The position numbers and the translations under genes are program-made. A DNA stretch of 64,000 bases from Chiridota heheva (lineage: Eukaryota; Echinodermata; Holothuroidea; Apodida; Chiridotidae): assembly GCA_020152595.1 (NCBI GenBank), contig JAIGNY010000312.1:1-64000 (forward strand). Direction: 5' to 3'. Shown here piece after piece: positions 12,290-60,933 of this stretch; the first letter of the stretch is position 1, and every line of letters starts with the position of its first letter. The notes beneath the pieces were generated by a model. The model had not been told where the DNA came from and ran no database searches. It worked only from the letters and a program-made list of their open reading frames with translations.

Positions 12290-13265
12290 TGGGACAATTG
12301 GGAAATTATTAACCAAAAATTGAAGAAAATTTTGGTAAAATAATTGAAAATGTTAGTGAAATTTGGCAACATTTTCTGTTAATTGATGAAAATCCGAAAA
12401 GTGAAGATGGCACGAGAATGAAAGAAATTTCCCAAAATTGAAAGAGATATCCCAAACATTGGAAGAATTTATCCAAAAATTGAAGAAAACGTACCTAAAA
12501 CTGAAGAAAATTTGCTCCAAAATTGAAGGAAATTTGCCTCAAAATAAAGGAATTTGTCTGAAAATTGAAGAAAACTGCACGAGAATTAAGGAAATCGTCC
12601 AAAATTAAAAGACATTTCCCGAGCTATAAAGGAAATTTACCGATAATTAATGAAAATTTAAATATCGAAGAACAGATATTCCAAACATTAAACTGTTGAA
12701 GGAACTTGAAATAGGGTTCTCTAAAACTTAAAAAAAAAACTTACCTAAAATTGAAATTTGCTCCAAACTGCCAAAATGAAGGAAATTTGCCGAAATTTGA
12801 ACGAAAATAAAAGAAATTTTCCAAACATTGAAAGAGATATCATAAATATTGAAGGAAATTTCCCGAAAATTAAGAAAATTTACCGAAATTCGAAGAACAA
12901 TTCTCCCAAAATAAAGGAACTTTTCCAAAAGTTACACGAAGATGAAGGAAACAAGTTGTCAAAGATTGAAAGTTATTTCACAAACATTATAATTTCCAGA
13001 AAATTGATCGGAAGAAAAATTGGCCTAAATGAAGGAAATTTCTTAAACATTAAATGAAATTTTCCAAAAATAAAGGAAATTTTCTAAACATTGCAGAAAA
13101 TTTACCACAAATCGAAGAAAACTGCACGAGAATAAGGAAATGGCCCAAAATTGAAAGATATTTCCCAAACATTAAAGAAAAGTAACCGACAATTGATGAA
13201 ATTTTATCGTAAATCGAAGAAACATTAGCCCAAAATAAAAGAAATGTTCCGAAAATTACAAACTC
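12290..13265. repeat. Large degenerate GAAAATTT-type tandem repeat
   Basis: Nearly 1 kb of irregular ~28-35-bp units of the form CCAAAATTGAAGAAAATTTG, GAGAATGAAGGAAATTTCC and ACATTGAAAGAGATAT. It is the longest tract of the family in the window, here in the opposite orientation to the TTTTCGG tracts. Frames of 60-100 codons rich in Asn, Lys and Ile come from the repeat and are not genes. Confidence 0.75.
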
Positions 13266-14390
13266 TTACTCCAACACTCCCTGGCTCCCTTCTTAAAGTC
13301 TCATTGATATATGTATCGTAACAATTTATGATATTTCGTAGAAAGTTTAACTTATTTGATTTCAAACAACAAACTAATGCTTGAATTACTTAATCCATTT
13401 TGCATAACCTGATAAATGCTATATGACTTTGGAGCTACATCATGTATATCTCCATGACATGACTTTCTTCGTGGACTTCAACCCGCTATAAGCCTATATA
13501 GGAAAATCCAAATTTCTAAAAATACAAAGGGAATTTTTTTCTCTGTGTTGGTGTGAACTGCATACGTGGCGAACAGGATAATCGTGTCGCCATGTTCGTT
13601 TAGGTTAAAAACGTTGTCTTCGCACAGTTTCGCACACTTAAGTTTTGATGCGTATCTATGTCTATTTACTAACGTAAACCATTTTACGCAATTTGATTTG
13701 GAACTATACTGCAGTTTGCAATATAAACTGGGAGCAATATCAAAATGTCGGACATCTAGGAAAGCTCAAAATTGGTGCTAAGCTGGTGGCTGGAAGATTA
13801 TGCATATAAATTATATATCATATAAATAATTCATGCGATGAATCACTATTGTAAGTATTGTAGCTTTTCATTAATTTAGTCTAATTTACTACATTACGTA
13901 GTACCAGGGAGTTGCTCCCTGGTAGTACTACGTTGGCATGCTTGGGGTATTTAAAATTTCTACCAAAATAATAGGGCATGATTTTACTCCCGTCTCACTC
14001 CCGTCATTTCCGCGTGAAGGAGGTGTTTGGGGTTTGATGTGGGTAAAGAGGCGGCCAGAGGTGTTAAGGTGGGGTCAGGGGTGTAGCTTGACTTCGAGCG
14101 CTGGAAGGGACAAACTTGCCCGAGGCTATGTGGCAACAATCACACAAAATTAGACAAATTTGGAACAGACCCCACACTGTCCACCCATGGGCATTGCTTG
14201 TTCAAAAAGGGGCAGAAGGAAGTTGGGAAGGGAGGGGGAAGGGGGTCGGCGGAAATTTCCCAAGCAAAATCGGAAAATATGCACAACAGAAAAATCAGCA
14301 TGTTGAATTGTTTTGGTAATTCTCATAGAGCCATATAGGGGGAAAAGGATCACAATATTTCCGAAAACCAACTCTTGAGTTAGGCTTATT
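13266..14390. other. No gene seen
   Basis: AT-rich DNA with a small palindrome at 13895-13930 (TACTACGTAGTACC.. GGTAGTACTACG) around a GGGAGTTGCTCCCT core. Short frames near 13566-14371 are unsupported. Confidence 0.5.
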
Positions 14391-14394
14391 TAGC

Positions 14395-14705
14395 AGCTTA
14401 GTTTCCTCAAAATATCTTACTTTTTTCTCCAAATTTCCAAAGGTTTTTCTCAAAATATCCGATGTTTACATCAAAATTTCCAGAGTATTTCCTCAAAATT
14501 CCAGAAGCTTTTTTTAAAACTGTGCGACATTTTCCCCAAACTTTCCGAAGGTTTTCCTCAAAATATCCTAATATTTCCTCAAAATTGCCAAAGTATAGGA
14601 CCACTCAAACTTCACGAAGTTTTTCCTCAAACCTAAAAGTTTAACTTAAAACTTGATACATTTCCCTTAAAGTATCCCTTTGTGTGTGTGTGTGTGTGTG
14701 TGTGA
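14395..14705. repeat. Degenerate TTTCCTCAAAAT tandem repeat plus (TG)n
   Basis: Units such as TTTTCCTCAAAATATCC repeat every ~30 bp to 14660, then an uninterrupted (TG)n run occupies about 14680-14704. Confidence 0.75.
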
Positions 14706-15620
14706 GGGGGAGGGTGCAAGGGCAGTAGGGTGGAGGGGGAGGGGGTTCTTTGAATCGGAAATGTTTGGTTTTGCACCCCCTTCCCTTCCCCACACCCCTG
14801 CAAAAAAAGTCTACAGATCTATATATAGCTACGCCATTGGGTGGAGTCTCCGGAAGCTCTGCAAAAATTGTACATTTCGGGACGCTAAATAGGTCCTAAA
14901 ACAATATAAAAAAATTTATGTACTTTAAGAGTATGGTACCAGTCGAAAATAATGTAAAGTACCGGCGTCATGAAAATTGAATTGCACATTTTTAGATTGT
15001 CCATAATTAAGGTTCATGAAATCACCGATAGAAATGCTTCAATGTCAACACTCTGTTGCTTGAATAATAATGGAGGTTAGATAAAGGAACAGAGGTGTGT
15101 GCAAGCAGTGATATGCTCTTCTCATCCACCTGGAAGAATTTTTCTACCCAGTTACATCTATTCGGTTTAGAGGTAAAATTATACAACTTGTTAAAACAAA
15201 GTGGGAAAATTATTCAGAAAAACGGTTAATCTTAGAAGACTATACTCTGTTAGCAAGAGATTTCCATGAAAGTGATGTTTGATGGAAACATAATTTACCA
15301 GTAAACATTTGGAACATGGGAAGACCACATAGGTCCCAGGTGGTTCCCATCTAGGGAAACTGAGTGATTAAAATTTCAGAATATACATGTACAAGAAATT
15401 TTCAGTAAAACCCACTTTAAGCCCGGCCCACCAGGCATATAAATAAATTTGAATATCTTTTTTTTTATAAGATAAGCATGTATGATGTACACCCATCCTA
15501 CTGTCCTAACACTTCAAGTATGCCAAAGAAGATGCAGAACAGGCATATGGTTATCAGGTTATAAGAATATGAGCCGTTGAAGATGTTTACATTTAATTCC
15601 GACTACTCATGATATGCATG
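14706..15620. other. No gene seen
   Basis: GC-rich fragment to ~14830, then AT-rich DNA without coding signals. Confidence 0.5.
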
Positions 15621-15624
15621 GTAT

Positions 15625-16245
15625 TCAGTTCGGTTCCTACCGTCGATCGGAGGACTCAATAAGTCCCCCGATCGGGAGACTCACGCATGCGTACTGAGCT
15701 TACAGTGATATATGGAAGCCGCCATTTTTATTTAAAGTTTCAGTCATAGACGCTTATCAGTCGCTTCATTTAAAGTTTGTAACAAAGTTTGCTTTTTTTT
15801 TATATTCAAGTAAAAAGTAAAACAACTTCGTAAAACAACTTCGTAAAACAACTTCGTTTACTATCACACAGTTATTGCTAAATAATTTTCACAAATCCCC
15901 AAGTTATTTCTCATAATTTCAGAAAACCCTGTTAAAGCGCGACTGCCTAACGGTAACACATAATAAGAATTCATCACTTATATTCAGAATTTCTCGAAAA
16001 CCGCACGCTGAATTTCAAAAGCGCACGGTGAAAAGATAATTCATATGCCATTATTTCAAATCGTTAAGAAAAATTGGAACCCTTCGCAGTGGTTGAGTTC
16101 CCCGCGCTTAAAATGTGTCTGATTCTTATGTTATTCCTATACAAACTTTGAATTTGGATAGATGCATTGTGAAATACTTCTGTAAAGGATCCCCGATCGG
16201 GAGAATGAAAGAGTTCTCCCGATAGGGGTACGAACCGGACTGGTA
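15625..16245. mobile_element. Non-autonomous DNA transposon with GATCGGGAG ends
   Basis: The left end carries GTTCGGTTCCTACC and CCCCCGATCGGGAGACTCAC; the right end carries CCCCGATCGGGAGAATGAAA and GGGGTACGAACCGGAC. The two ends pair as ~60-bp imperfect inverted repeats around a ~500-bp core. The core includes a three-fold AAAACAACTTCGT repeat near 15819-15857 and no transposase. A decayed relative lies at 37640-38130, sharing AGATGCATTGTG near the right end. Confidence 0.7.
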
Positions 16246-16639
16246 TTGACAATAAAACAATAGGGACCATCCATGGGTCATGATGCTATTCAGGAGCATG
16301 TGGTGTATCCAGAGGGGGGGGGGGGGGGAGGGGGGCAGGCGTAGGCGTACGAGAAGACATTTCATAGGTGTTTGCCCTGACAATTTTCCAAGTTGCACTA
16401 ATCGGATTAATCCATCAGCTGATCAGTAGCTTTAAAAAAAAATGTAACGCTCATTTGGTTCAATTTGCCCTGAAAAATAAAGTACTAGTTACTCGAAATC
16501 GACCATTTTATTGCTCTGGAGGACTGCCGCTCCAAGAACCCCCGCCTCGTACGCCTATGGGGCCAGAAGAGCGCCACCAGTTACAAATTCTTGTCCCCCC
16601 AATTCCGAGTGTTATATATTCAAAATGATGGTATAGGTA

Positions 16640-17085
16640 TATATAGGAAACATAATTTTGGAACCCCATCAGCCCATGGCCCATACTAGTACCTCACAAC
16701 AATATATACCTTTGTATTTGGTTCTATACCAGTAAAGTTATATCATCATTTCAAATAATTATCATATTTAATTTCAGTGTTATTCGATCATGAAATAGTG
16801 CAGTGCTGCATTCGACTTGAAGAGAGTAGCAGACATGGACGAATTTTGCCTACCTGAAAGCAGGGGGAAAATTAAAAGTGGAGATGGGGAGGGGGAAAAC
16901 CACAAAACCATGCTAAGATACAAAACATACCATACCAAAGATACAAATTCTGAAAAAAACCTTTTCCCCTTCAAATCCCACGTATGGTGGCAGAGGTGTA
17001 GTGGAGGGGAGGGGGAGGAGGACAATTTACATATGAGGAGGACTTTACCTTCCCGGTTGGGTGCATTTTTGCACGTTGTGAGGTA
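16640..17085. other. No gene seen
   Basis: Overlapping frames on both strands near 16780-17086 are G/A-rich and match no domain. Confidence 0.5.
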
Positions 17086-17089
17086 AAAT

Positions 17090-17290
17090 TGGTAAATAAT
17101 TCAAATACAATTAAAACATTTGTAAATTTGAAGCAAAATTTGGGAAAATTATTGGGAATTTTGTTCAAATTATTGGAAATTTTACCGAAATTTCCAATAT
17201 TTTTACATATTGGAAATTTCGGTAAAATTTGGCAACATTTTCAGAAAATTACAGAACGTTTCCTGATAGTTGCAGAAAATTGCAGAAAAT
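17090..17290. repeat. Degenerate AAATTTTGGGAAAATT tandem repeat
   Basis: Irregular units with TTACCGAAATTTCCAATATT and its inverted form. It is the last tract of the family before the receptor gene. Confidence 0.6.
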
Positions 17291-18818
17291 CAACGATTGA
17301 TGGAAACTTAGTCCTAATTTACCAGCAGTGCGATTTTTTCACTTTTCACCGGGAAATTGTTGGGGTTTTCTTCCCCACGAGAGATGACCCTTCGTACGCC
17401 CCTGGGGTATCCGCAAATTAATATATTTATTTTTTGGTTAAAAATTTCCACCTTAACTCTGCCCCATAGAGAGGAGTGTTGTCCTATCTTGGCTACGCCA
17501 CTGTTCAGGAGATATCGCGTTTTGCTTCCCATACAGATAGCATCGGAATCAAAAAGCACAGTACATGCTCTCAACTTAGCTTAAATTATATACATATTTA
17601 AACGCCACACTTGTTGCATCGGTGGTGAATTAAAGTAAATGCATGTACATTGAACTTTGAACGTAGCTAAAACATTTTCGTTTAATACCACGCAAACATC
17701 CATCTGCCTATCGTGAGAGCAGGAGGTAAAACACTCCGCATATATAAATCAAGAGAAGACCTCTTTAACCTGACTGTTTATTAAACAATGTTTTAAAATT
17801 TCTATGGCTAGTTTGCAATGTTATGACCGTGCATTAAATAGCGTTAACGCACGACCGTTATTATTTGGTTTATTCCACTTTCAAAACATGTAATTTTTTT
17901 ATAAAACTATAAATCATATGTAAACTTTTTTTGTTCTACATTCTTTTTAGTTTTTTTTTTTGGCCTTTGAAACAATCTAACACGAAAATTGTATAAAAAA
18001 GATTAATGTTTTGGCTTCGTGTTTGTATGGGTGTTTAATTCACGGTTCAAAGGACTTTGCACATGCGTATGACCCTCCTAAAGTCCATGTCAAAATGCGC
18101 CCTTACATCAGTGATGTTCGGAAAATCCACATGTTAGAAAATCGAACATCTCAGAATGCGTGGAATGTCACCGGATGTTTGCTTTTGTTGTTAGCTGACG
18201 AGGCCCAACATCCTGTTTGTAATATCGAGACTAATTAACGTTAGAATTTTGGCGTCCGGCCGAGTGATTTTGCAACCGACACCAGTAACGTTACTTTTCT
18301 TAAAAGAGGGCGCTTCAATGTTTTCCAAGTAAAGTGTCGTCGGATTTCTACTCGGGCCAAAGTCTTTTTCCCGTACATTAAATACACATACAGACGTATA
18401 AACATTTCGTCTCAATGTTAATCTTTAATTGAATGTGAAAGCATTTTATTATTCGAACAACAATACTTCGAACATGTGATTATTTAATGGATTAAATGGT
18501 CAACGATGTAAAGTGACTGAAAATAGAATTTCACAGTAATAAAATGCATTCATAAGATTGTATCAAGATTAATGTGAAATTCAATTAAAGTTCTATCACG
18601 TGTTTAAGAGATACCAGGGATTTGCTCAATAGCAGAAAATCATTGGAAATTTTAGGTGGCTACAGGTGCCTTAACATTACTTTCTTGCTAAAAGGTATAC
18701 ATGCTCATCATATAATTTTTTGCTACGAATTCTCAGTATTGTGTCAGTCAGTCCAATTCAATCCATTGTAAGTATTAACATTTTCGAGCTTATCTGATTT
18801 TTTTAATGATTTTTTAAG
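17291..18818. promoter_or_regulatory. Upstream region of the receptor gene
   Basis: No other gene is visible before the DED exon. A dispersed fragment at 18070-18180 (GCGCCCTTACATCAGTGATG) recurs at 52410-52480. A possible 3' splice site (TTTTTTAATGATTTTTTAAG) ends at 18818, nine bases before the ATG, which would put a 5' UTR intron here. I cannot place the transcription start or a TATA box with confidence. Confidence 0.3.
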
Positions 18819-18827
18819 GTTTTCAAA

Positions 18828-55132
<36,305 letters not shown>

Positions 55133-55460
55133 ACAAATATTGGTTATTCGAATGGTAATATGTTCATTTGGAGAAAGAAAAGAAGTAACATCTACAAATT
55201 TATTCTGTCAGAGAAAAAAAAATGTATATTGATAGTGGGCTACATCATTTCATCAGCTTGTGAATTCATTTCAACTGCAGACGAGGCCAAGTGCAAGATT
55301 CTAAGAATTAATAGTTATCGACTTTATTGGAAGGGCAGAAAGAACCCCACACCACTCTCAAGTGCTCAAATGTAAAGCATCATGTGGTTGCATTGTTCAA
55401 GAGATTCCTGGTTACGAGTTTCAACCTATCTTCATGATTCTTTTTACTTTTGATAAAAAT

Positions 55461-55829
55461 AATATTTTGAAAAATGCCACTTTTACCTATTGTAAAGACG
55501 GTTCAATTTATTGGCTTGAATTTACTTTCCAATGACACGTTTAGATGTAATTTTTTGCTGTATGTAAATATATATGTCTTTATAATATTTTGAAAAATGC
55601 CACTTGTACCTATTGTAAAGACGGTTCAATTTATTGGCTTGATTTTCTTTCCAATGACACTTTTAGATGTTATATTTTACTGTATATAAATATATATAAC
55701 TCTTTATAATATTTTCGAAAAAACCACTTTTACCTATTGTAAAGACGGTTCAATTTATTGGCTTCAAGTTACTTTCCAATGACACATTTAGATGTAGTTT
55801 TTTACTGTATATAAATATATATAACTCTT
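55461..55829 (+). repeat. Three tandem ~122-bp repeats in the 3' UTR
   Basis: Copies start near 55461, 55582 and 55705. Each has TAATATTTT-GAAAAA, CACTTTTACCTATTGTAAAG, ACGGTTCAATTTATTGGCTT and CTTTCCAATGACAC, ending in a TATAAATATATAT tract. Few differences, so the amplification is recent. Confidence 0.92.
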
Positions 55830-56190
55830 TGTATTTGGATGGGCTCCCATACACATATTGCAACTGCATACCAACGGCCAATCTTTGACAAAAGGAGATT
55901 TATCACTGTAGCCTATATCTTGTAAATAATCTTTGAATTTTTAACAATACCATGTAAGTTGGAATTATTGTTTTATGATGTCCGTAGCCTGCTATAAGGG
56001 GAAATGTTTTCCCATATTCTGTTAGCTAAGGTCTACTTTGGATGTGTCAATATTGTGTTCGTATTTTACATGATTGTATAAGTATTGTTAGCTTAATTTT
56101 CTGATAATTCAATAATTTTCTTTTGTCAATCTTGTTTTCGTATTTACACTTGTGTGTTGTAGAAAAACGTATCGTGAAAACAACCTCTCT

Positions 56191-56196
56191 AATAAA
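56191..56196 (+). promoter_or_regulatory. Candidate polyadenylation signal
   Basis: AATAAA in CTCTCTAATAAAATCTC, followed by a TTGTATATTTG-TTTTGTTCG T/GT-rich stretch within 40 bases, as for a cleavage site. Confidence 0.5.
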
Positions 56197-56320
56197 ATCT
56201 CTAGAATTTGGTTCTTGTATATTTGTATATATTTTGTTCGTTTTCATTCAATATTCATTGTCGTTAGAAATACCACAATAGCCTAGTTTCTTAATTGGAA
56301 TTGAAAATTTTCCTTTTCAG

Positions 56321-56431
56321 CCCATTTATATGAGAATCATCCCCGAATTGCAGAAATATGACTGCACGTCGAATGAATTCATTAATCTCCATTGCCTGGC
56401 TTCCCCAATAATAACTCATTCAAACTTCAAA
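56321..56431 (+). CDS. Candidate downstream alternative exon (111 nt)
   Basis: Between TTTTCCTTTTCAG and GTAATT, phase 0 reads 37 codons: PIYMRIIPELQKYDC, TSNEFINLHCLASPI, ITHSNFK. The middle TSNEFINLHCL resembles the cassette (T-x-x-E-F-I-x-x-x-x-L), and SPIITHSNFK resembles SPIISSHCK of mini-exon 27. It could replace the terminal exon in longer transcripts, or be a relic. Confidence 0.4.
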
Positions 56432-57540
56432 GTAATTCTTTTCCTCTATACATTTCTATACTACAAACATATTTCTATAGCAGCATTTCCAAACTGGCAG
56501 CTATTTTAAAAAGTTCTTGATCTTCTGCTTAATGTACATGTACATGCCACGATCCCGAGGCACGGGGAAACGTCCCCTAATCTTAAGGCAATCGAATATG
56601 CTTATCAGCTTATGTTCCACCTCCAAAAATGAAGCCTTATATAAAGCCTATATGGATTTGATTTTGTCTTGTTTCGTCCCCACCATCAAATGTTGAAGAA
56701 AAAATAGCCGCCACTATTACATTTTCAATTCATACATTTTATTACTCGCATGTTCTTGGGGCGGGGTCGTGTTTAGCCCAGTTATACATTTTTATACATA
56801 ATCTGATTATTCCATTTTTCTCTTGAATAAAACAGGGAAGTGAAAAATGTTCGCTTTTAACGGAAATTTTTGACTTTTTCCTTAATTTAATTCAACATGT
56901 TTTTATGTCACGTGCCTTCAAATATTTATTTAAAAAAAAATTCTTATAAGTTATTTTCGAAATATATATTTTTGGTAAGTATGTTTTAGCAACAACATGG
57001 AACAACTATATTTCTGTCGATAACTCTGTATCCATTTTTAAAGCACTTTCAATAAAATTGATTTATATAGCTTTTTAGAGATGTATCATCCATTTTATTA
57101 AAACATTGTTCCAAAATTGTATTGCATCGATTAGTGTTCTAATTGAATATTGATAATTGTCAATGCAAAAATTTGTCAAATTAAGATTTAAAAATTTGGA
57201 GCATTTTATAGATTTATCATGTACGTATGTTACTGTAATTCTTACATATCCTAAGACAACCATTTCATTGATGAATTTTAAAGTCTGATATTTTGTGTTC
57301 CTTTTTTCAATGTGATGGTGATGCTTCTTTTTCACTATCTGACTATGAAAGCCCACAACAATTTAATAGAGTTAGGTTTAGTAGAATTTATGAAAACGAG
57401 TCATAGAATGTAGTAGGACTAAAGGAAATAAATTGTACGCACTACTTTAGATGGATTATCAAAAAGTTTATACAACATCTTTTCCAACACTATTTATCAA
57501 TTTGATTGTCTTGGTTATTCTGTTGGTTGGTGTCAAATCA
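56432..57540. other. No gene seen
   Basis: AT-rich DNA. A 93-codon minus-strand frame (57075-57356) shows no domain. Confidence 0.5.
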
Positions 57541-57742
57541 CTTCCGGGAGATGACGTCATTTGCTGGAAAGAAAACAAAGCTTTGCACGTTACACGAACG
57601 GCAAGTCCATATGTGTTTACTGTCTGTGGTACGTGTGACATGTAGACAAACACAGCAGATCGCTTTGTTTTCACTCCATGCACGCCGTTACTATGCGGTC
57701 TGATGACCTCGGGTCACGAAGTATCCGGATTCCCAACCAACA
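57541..57742 (+). repeat. TGACGTCA-bearing dispersed repeat, copy 3
   Basis: Same layout as 45808-46003: AGATGACGTCATTTGCTGGA, then GATCGCTTTGTTTTCACTCC, CTCGGGTCACGAAGTAT and CCAACCAA. Confidence 0.75.
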
Positions 57743-59510
57743 GAATACCAATCCTCTCTGTGCTCAAGTTTTGTAATTGCTTTAAAATATTTATCTATTA
57801 TAACATTTTCTTCTTCAAGTTTTCTTTTCTTCTTTCCTCTGTATAGTTTGCCTGCTAGGTGTTTTGATATCTTTGTACTCATCAATATAATTCATAAAAA
57901 AGCATTGCTAGTGGATGTTATCGTATCAGTTAAAGGAAGCTGTTTTACTATCAGTCATCATAAATACTTCTTTGTTCCATATCTATGTTCATCTTGCATC
58001 TATGGTTGAAAATAAACTGTGATAACAAATAAATGAATAAAAACAAATTGAGCTATATCACGTATTTTTCAAATGAGCAAGCAGTCGGGGGTTGTATATT
58101 AAATTTATGGGTAGACATCCATTTCATGTAAATTGTTCTCATGCATGCCTAGACCCTCCTTTTCCCACAAAACAAATCTTGAGTCGACGCTGACTGGCAA
58201 CATGTTGGAGAGCAGCTTTGAGAGCAGCAAAGAACAGCCTTGATCTGTTGATTGGAAGAATGTGTCTCCAAAATTGTCTTTGGCAACTGACGAGATATGC
58301 TATTTGGAAGAACATACATTTTCCAATACACAAAATTCCCCTTGAACACTACTCCATCCTGGTTTTCTGTGCCTGTGACATTCTAGTGGCCTCATGAACG
58401 ATTACGTTACATTGACAAGCGGTCACTGAAAAGTTTAAAGTTTCCTTTCCACGTTACTCCACCTCGTATTATAACAAAAGTTTTGGTCAAATGATTACGT
58501 AATACATGGTCAACTTGTTGAGAGAATGTCCTTCAAACGGGATGAGATGACAGAGGCAGTTTCATCCCGTCCGTCCGTCTTTCAAGGTGCGCTTTCATGA
58601 AATGCACACGCGTATACGAAGTTCTCTTGTTGAAATGGAGCGACTTTTAAATTGATTACAGGTGTGAACCCCCACCCCCACCCCCGCTCCGCCCGTATTG
58701 ATTGATTAATCGCGACTCATATCTATCAGTCTCTGTCGTGCATATATTGGCGAGGAGTTGTATGGAACAGTACTGACTGATGCATAGGAAAAGTTTTCAA
58801 ACTCTATTGAGCGAAGCATAGTTACTACACAATTTCAGAGAATAGAAATCCTATTTAAGGGTTTCTGGAAAAATTAGGATTATCTAAGAACTAATTAACG
58901 CAAGTTATTGTTCCCACTTGGTATTTACAATAGTATACAGTGCAGGATATCATTTATTTGAAATCCACATATAGGATAAATGTGTTAAATGCAGAAATCT
59001 CAAGACCAGGACCAAAGTTTGCTTGACGAATCTACAATTTTGGACAAACCTCGTTGGAACACTTCGTTAAAATTTGTACTGCCTTTATGAATCTACCTTT
59101 CTTTTCTTTATCATTTTTTATAAAGAATATTGGCATAAGTTTCTTATAGCCCACAGTATCCCCAACCATACGTTACTCTCTTAATTTGCCCCTCTACCCC
59201 ACTTAACCCTCTCCTCCCACACCTGATTACGTTGACCGTTGATCTTTTTATTTAAAATGGAAACGAAAATAATAATATAACATTTAGAATGGGTGTGAAG
59301 TTAAAAATGAAGGACGGAAATAATCAAGACATATGACCTAAAACATGTAAGTGTGATAACGCTGAGGAGTTGTGACAGTTTTTGTCTAAGATTGTAGCTA
59401 TTTAGTCAGTATTTTCTTGAAATCTTAATTATAAAAGAAAAACTCTTTTAGAAGGTATTAATCATTCAAGAAGATTCATTTTTCTTTTATTTTGAAAGTG
59501 TGCAAACGAT
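57743..59510. other. No gene seen
   Basis: No supported coding frame. Short minus-strand frames at 58139-58349 overlap in two registers and lack recognisable content. A CCCCCACCCCC tract lies at 58671-58686. Confidence 0.5.
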
Positions 59511-59519
59511 TATACAGGG

Positions 59520-60335
59520 CATACCCATTTTAAATTTAATATACATAGTGGGCGGGACTTATTATGATTTTGCTGAAAAGAGCTTGTAAACACGGTATCT
59601 CAAGAATGGTAAAGTGGAATTATGTCATATGTGGTACACAGATAGCACATGGCCTGTAGATGTGCCCTAGTGTTTTCGATGATGATGCCATGCATATTAA
59701 GGCGGGGTTTAAAATGAAAGTCTTGAAATGTTTATTTTTTAACAACCACATGTCTGTTTTGTTTCCATGTTTGCCATAATTATGATGTTAGCTGGTGTGT
59801 ACATGATCATGATGTAAGAACGTTGAATTTCTTTAATATACATAGTGAAGTGGGCTTTGCTGAAAAAAGCTTGTAAACACGGTATTTTAAGAACAGTAAA
59901 CTGAAGTAATGTATCATATTGTACACAGATAGCCCATTATCTGCAGATATGGCCTAATGTTTGTGGTGGTGATTTCATGCATATTAATAAGTGGGCGGGG
60001 CTTAAAGTAACAACTTTGAAAAAGTGATAAATGAGCAACTATGTCATATTGGGCATGATAATTTTGTTGGTTATTGTGTACATGCTTATGATAACAAGAT
60101 GTGTCATTAATATGCATGGTAGACGTGGCTTAGCGTGATAGTGCTAAATGATGTAAACACCAAAACGATACATCATATTTATGCTATATGTGGTACACAG
60201 ATGGGCCATGGTCTGTACGTATGTTCTAATGTTGTGGTAGTGATATCATAAATGCTAATGAGTGGGTGGGGCTTGAGTAGGTGGGGCTTGCTGACAAATT
60301 ATTGAAATACGATAAATGAGTAATCGTTTGTGCAT
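59520..60335 (+). repeat. Three degenerate ~290-bp tandem repeats
   Basis: Copies near 59540, 59835 and 60110 share TTAATATACATAGTG, GCTTGTAAACACGGTAT, GTACACAGATAG-CCAT, GCATATTAA and GTGGGCGGGGCTTAAA. They are diverged (roughly a quarter of positions by eye) and non-coding. Confidence 0.75.
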
Positions 60336-60779
60336 CATACTTGCTTTGATGACGTTGTTAATAATTGTGCAAATGCTAATGTTGTCAACAGTTTTATTGA
60401 TCTGCATGGTGGATGTGGCTTATGAATAAGTATGGAACAAATTATTCATGATATGCAATTACATGACAATTAATACAAATTTTGCAAATCAATCAGCTTA
60501 TGAAAAAGCATTGGAACCACAAGACCTTTTGGTTCTGGTTAATAAGTCTGGCAAATGCAAATTTTCGTCGGGCAAATTTGATTTACACATCCCTGGGTTC
60601 AAATCAAGTTCCGCCCCTGGGTATTTACTCAAACCTGGGACCTCCTGCTTCTTAGTTTTATGCGTAACCGAATGAGAACACCTAGTTGTTACGGGAAGCA
60701 ACTAGCCTTGATCATCAGCGCAACAAAACTTGATTGGTGTGTATAAACACCACACCTTAATCACTGCCCCACAGAAAAT

Positions 60780-60933
60780 CACCCGTTTGATTGTTTTTGA
60801 CTTCACATATTGTTAAGTTATTTCAATATTCTGACAAATGTACGGTGACTCAACCCTGTTTTTATTCACCGTACATTTGTCAGAATATTGAAATAACTAA
60901 CAATATGTGAAGTCAAAAACAATCAAACGGGTG
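60780..60933. repeat. Near-perfect 69-bp-arm hairpin
   Basis: Left arm 60780-60848 (CACCCGTTTGATTGTTTTTG onward to GTACGGTGA) and right arm 60866-60933 are reverse complements except for one extra A in the left arm. The 17-bp loop carries CAACCCTGTTTTTAT, which recurs just outside the right arm (60951-60969). It looks like a recent foldback or an inverted duplication. Confidence 0.93.

Larger units (their letters stand above)
55133..56215 (+). other. Probable 3' UTR of the receptor gene
   Basis: No continuing frame. It contains the 122-bp triple repeat and ends near the first canonical AATAAA after the stop codon. Confidence 0.5.

Noticed and set aside
18011-18238. 75-codon plus-strand frame upstream of the receptor
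   Set aside because: Part of it is shared with a dispersed fragment at 52410-52480 and it has no domain.
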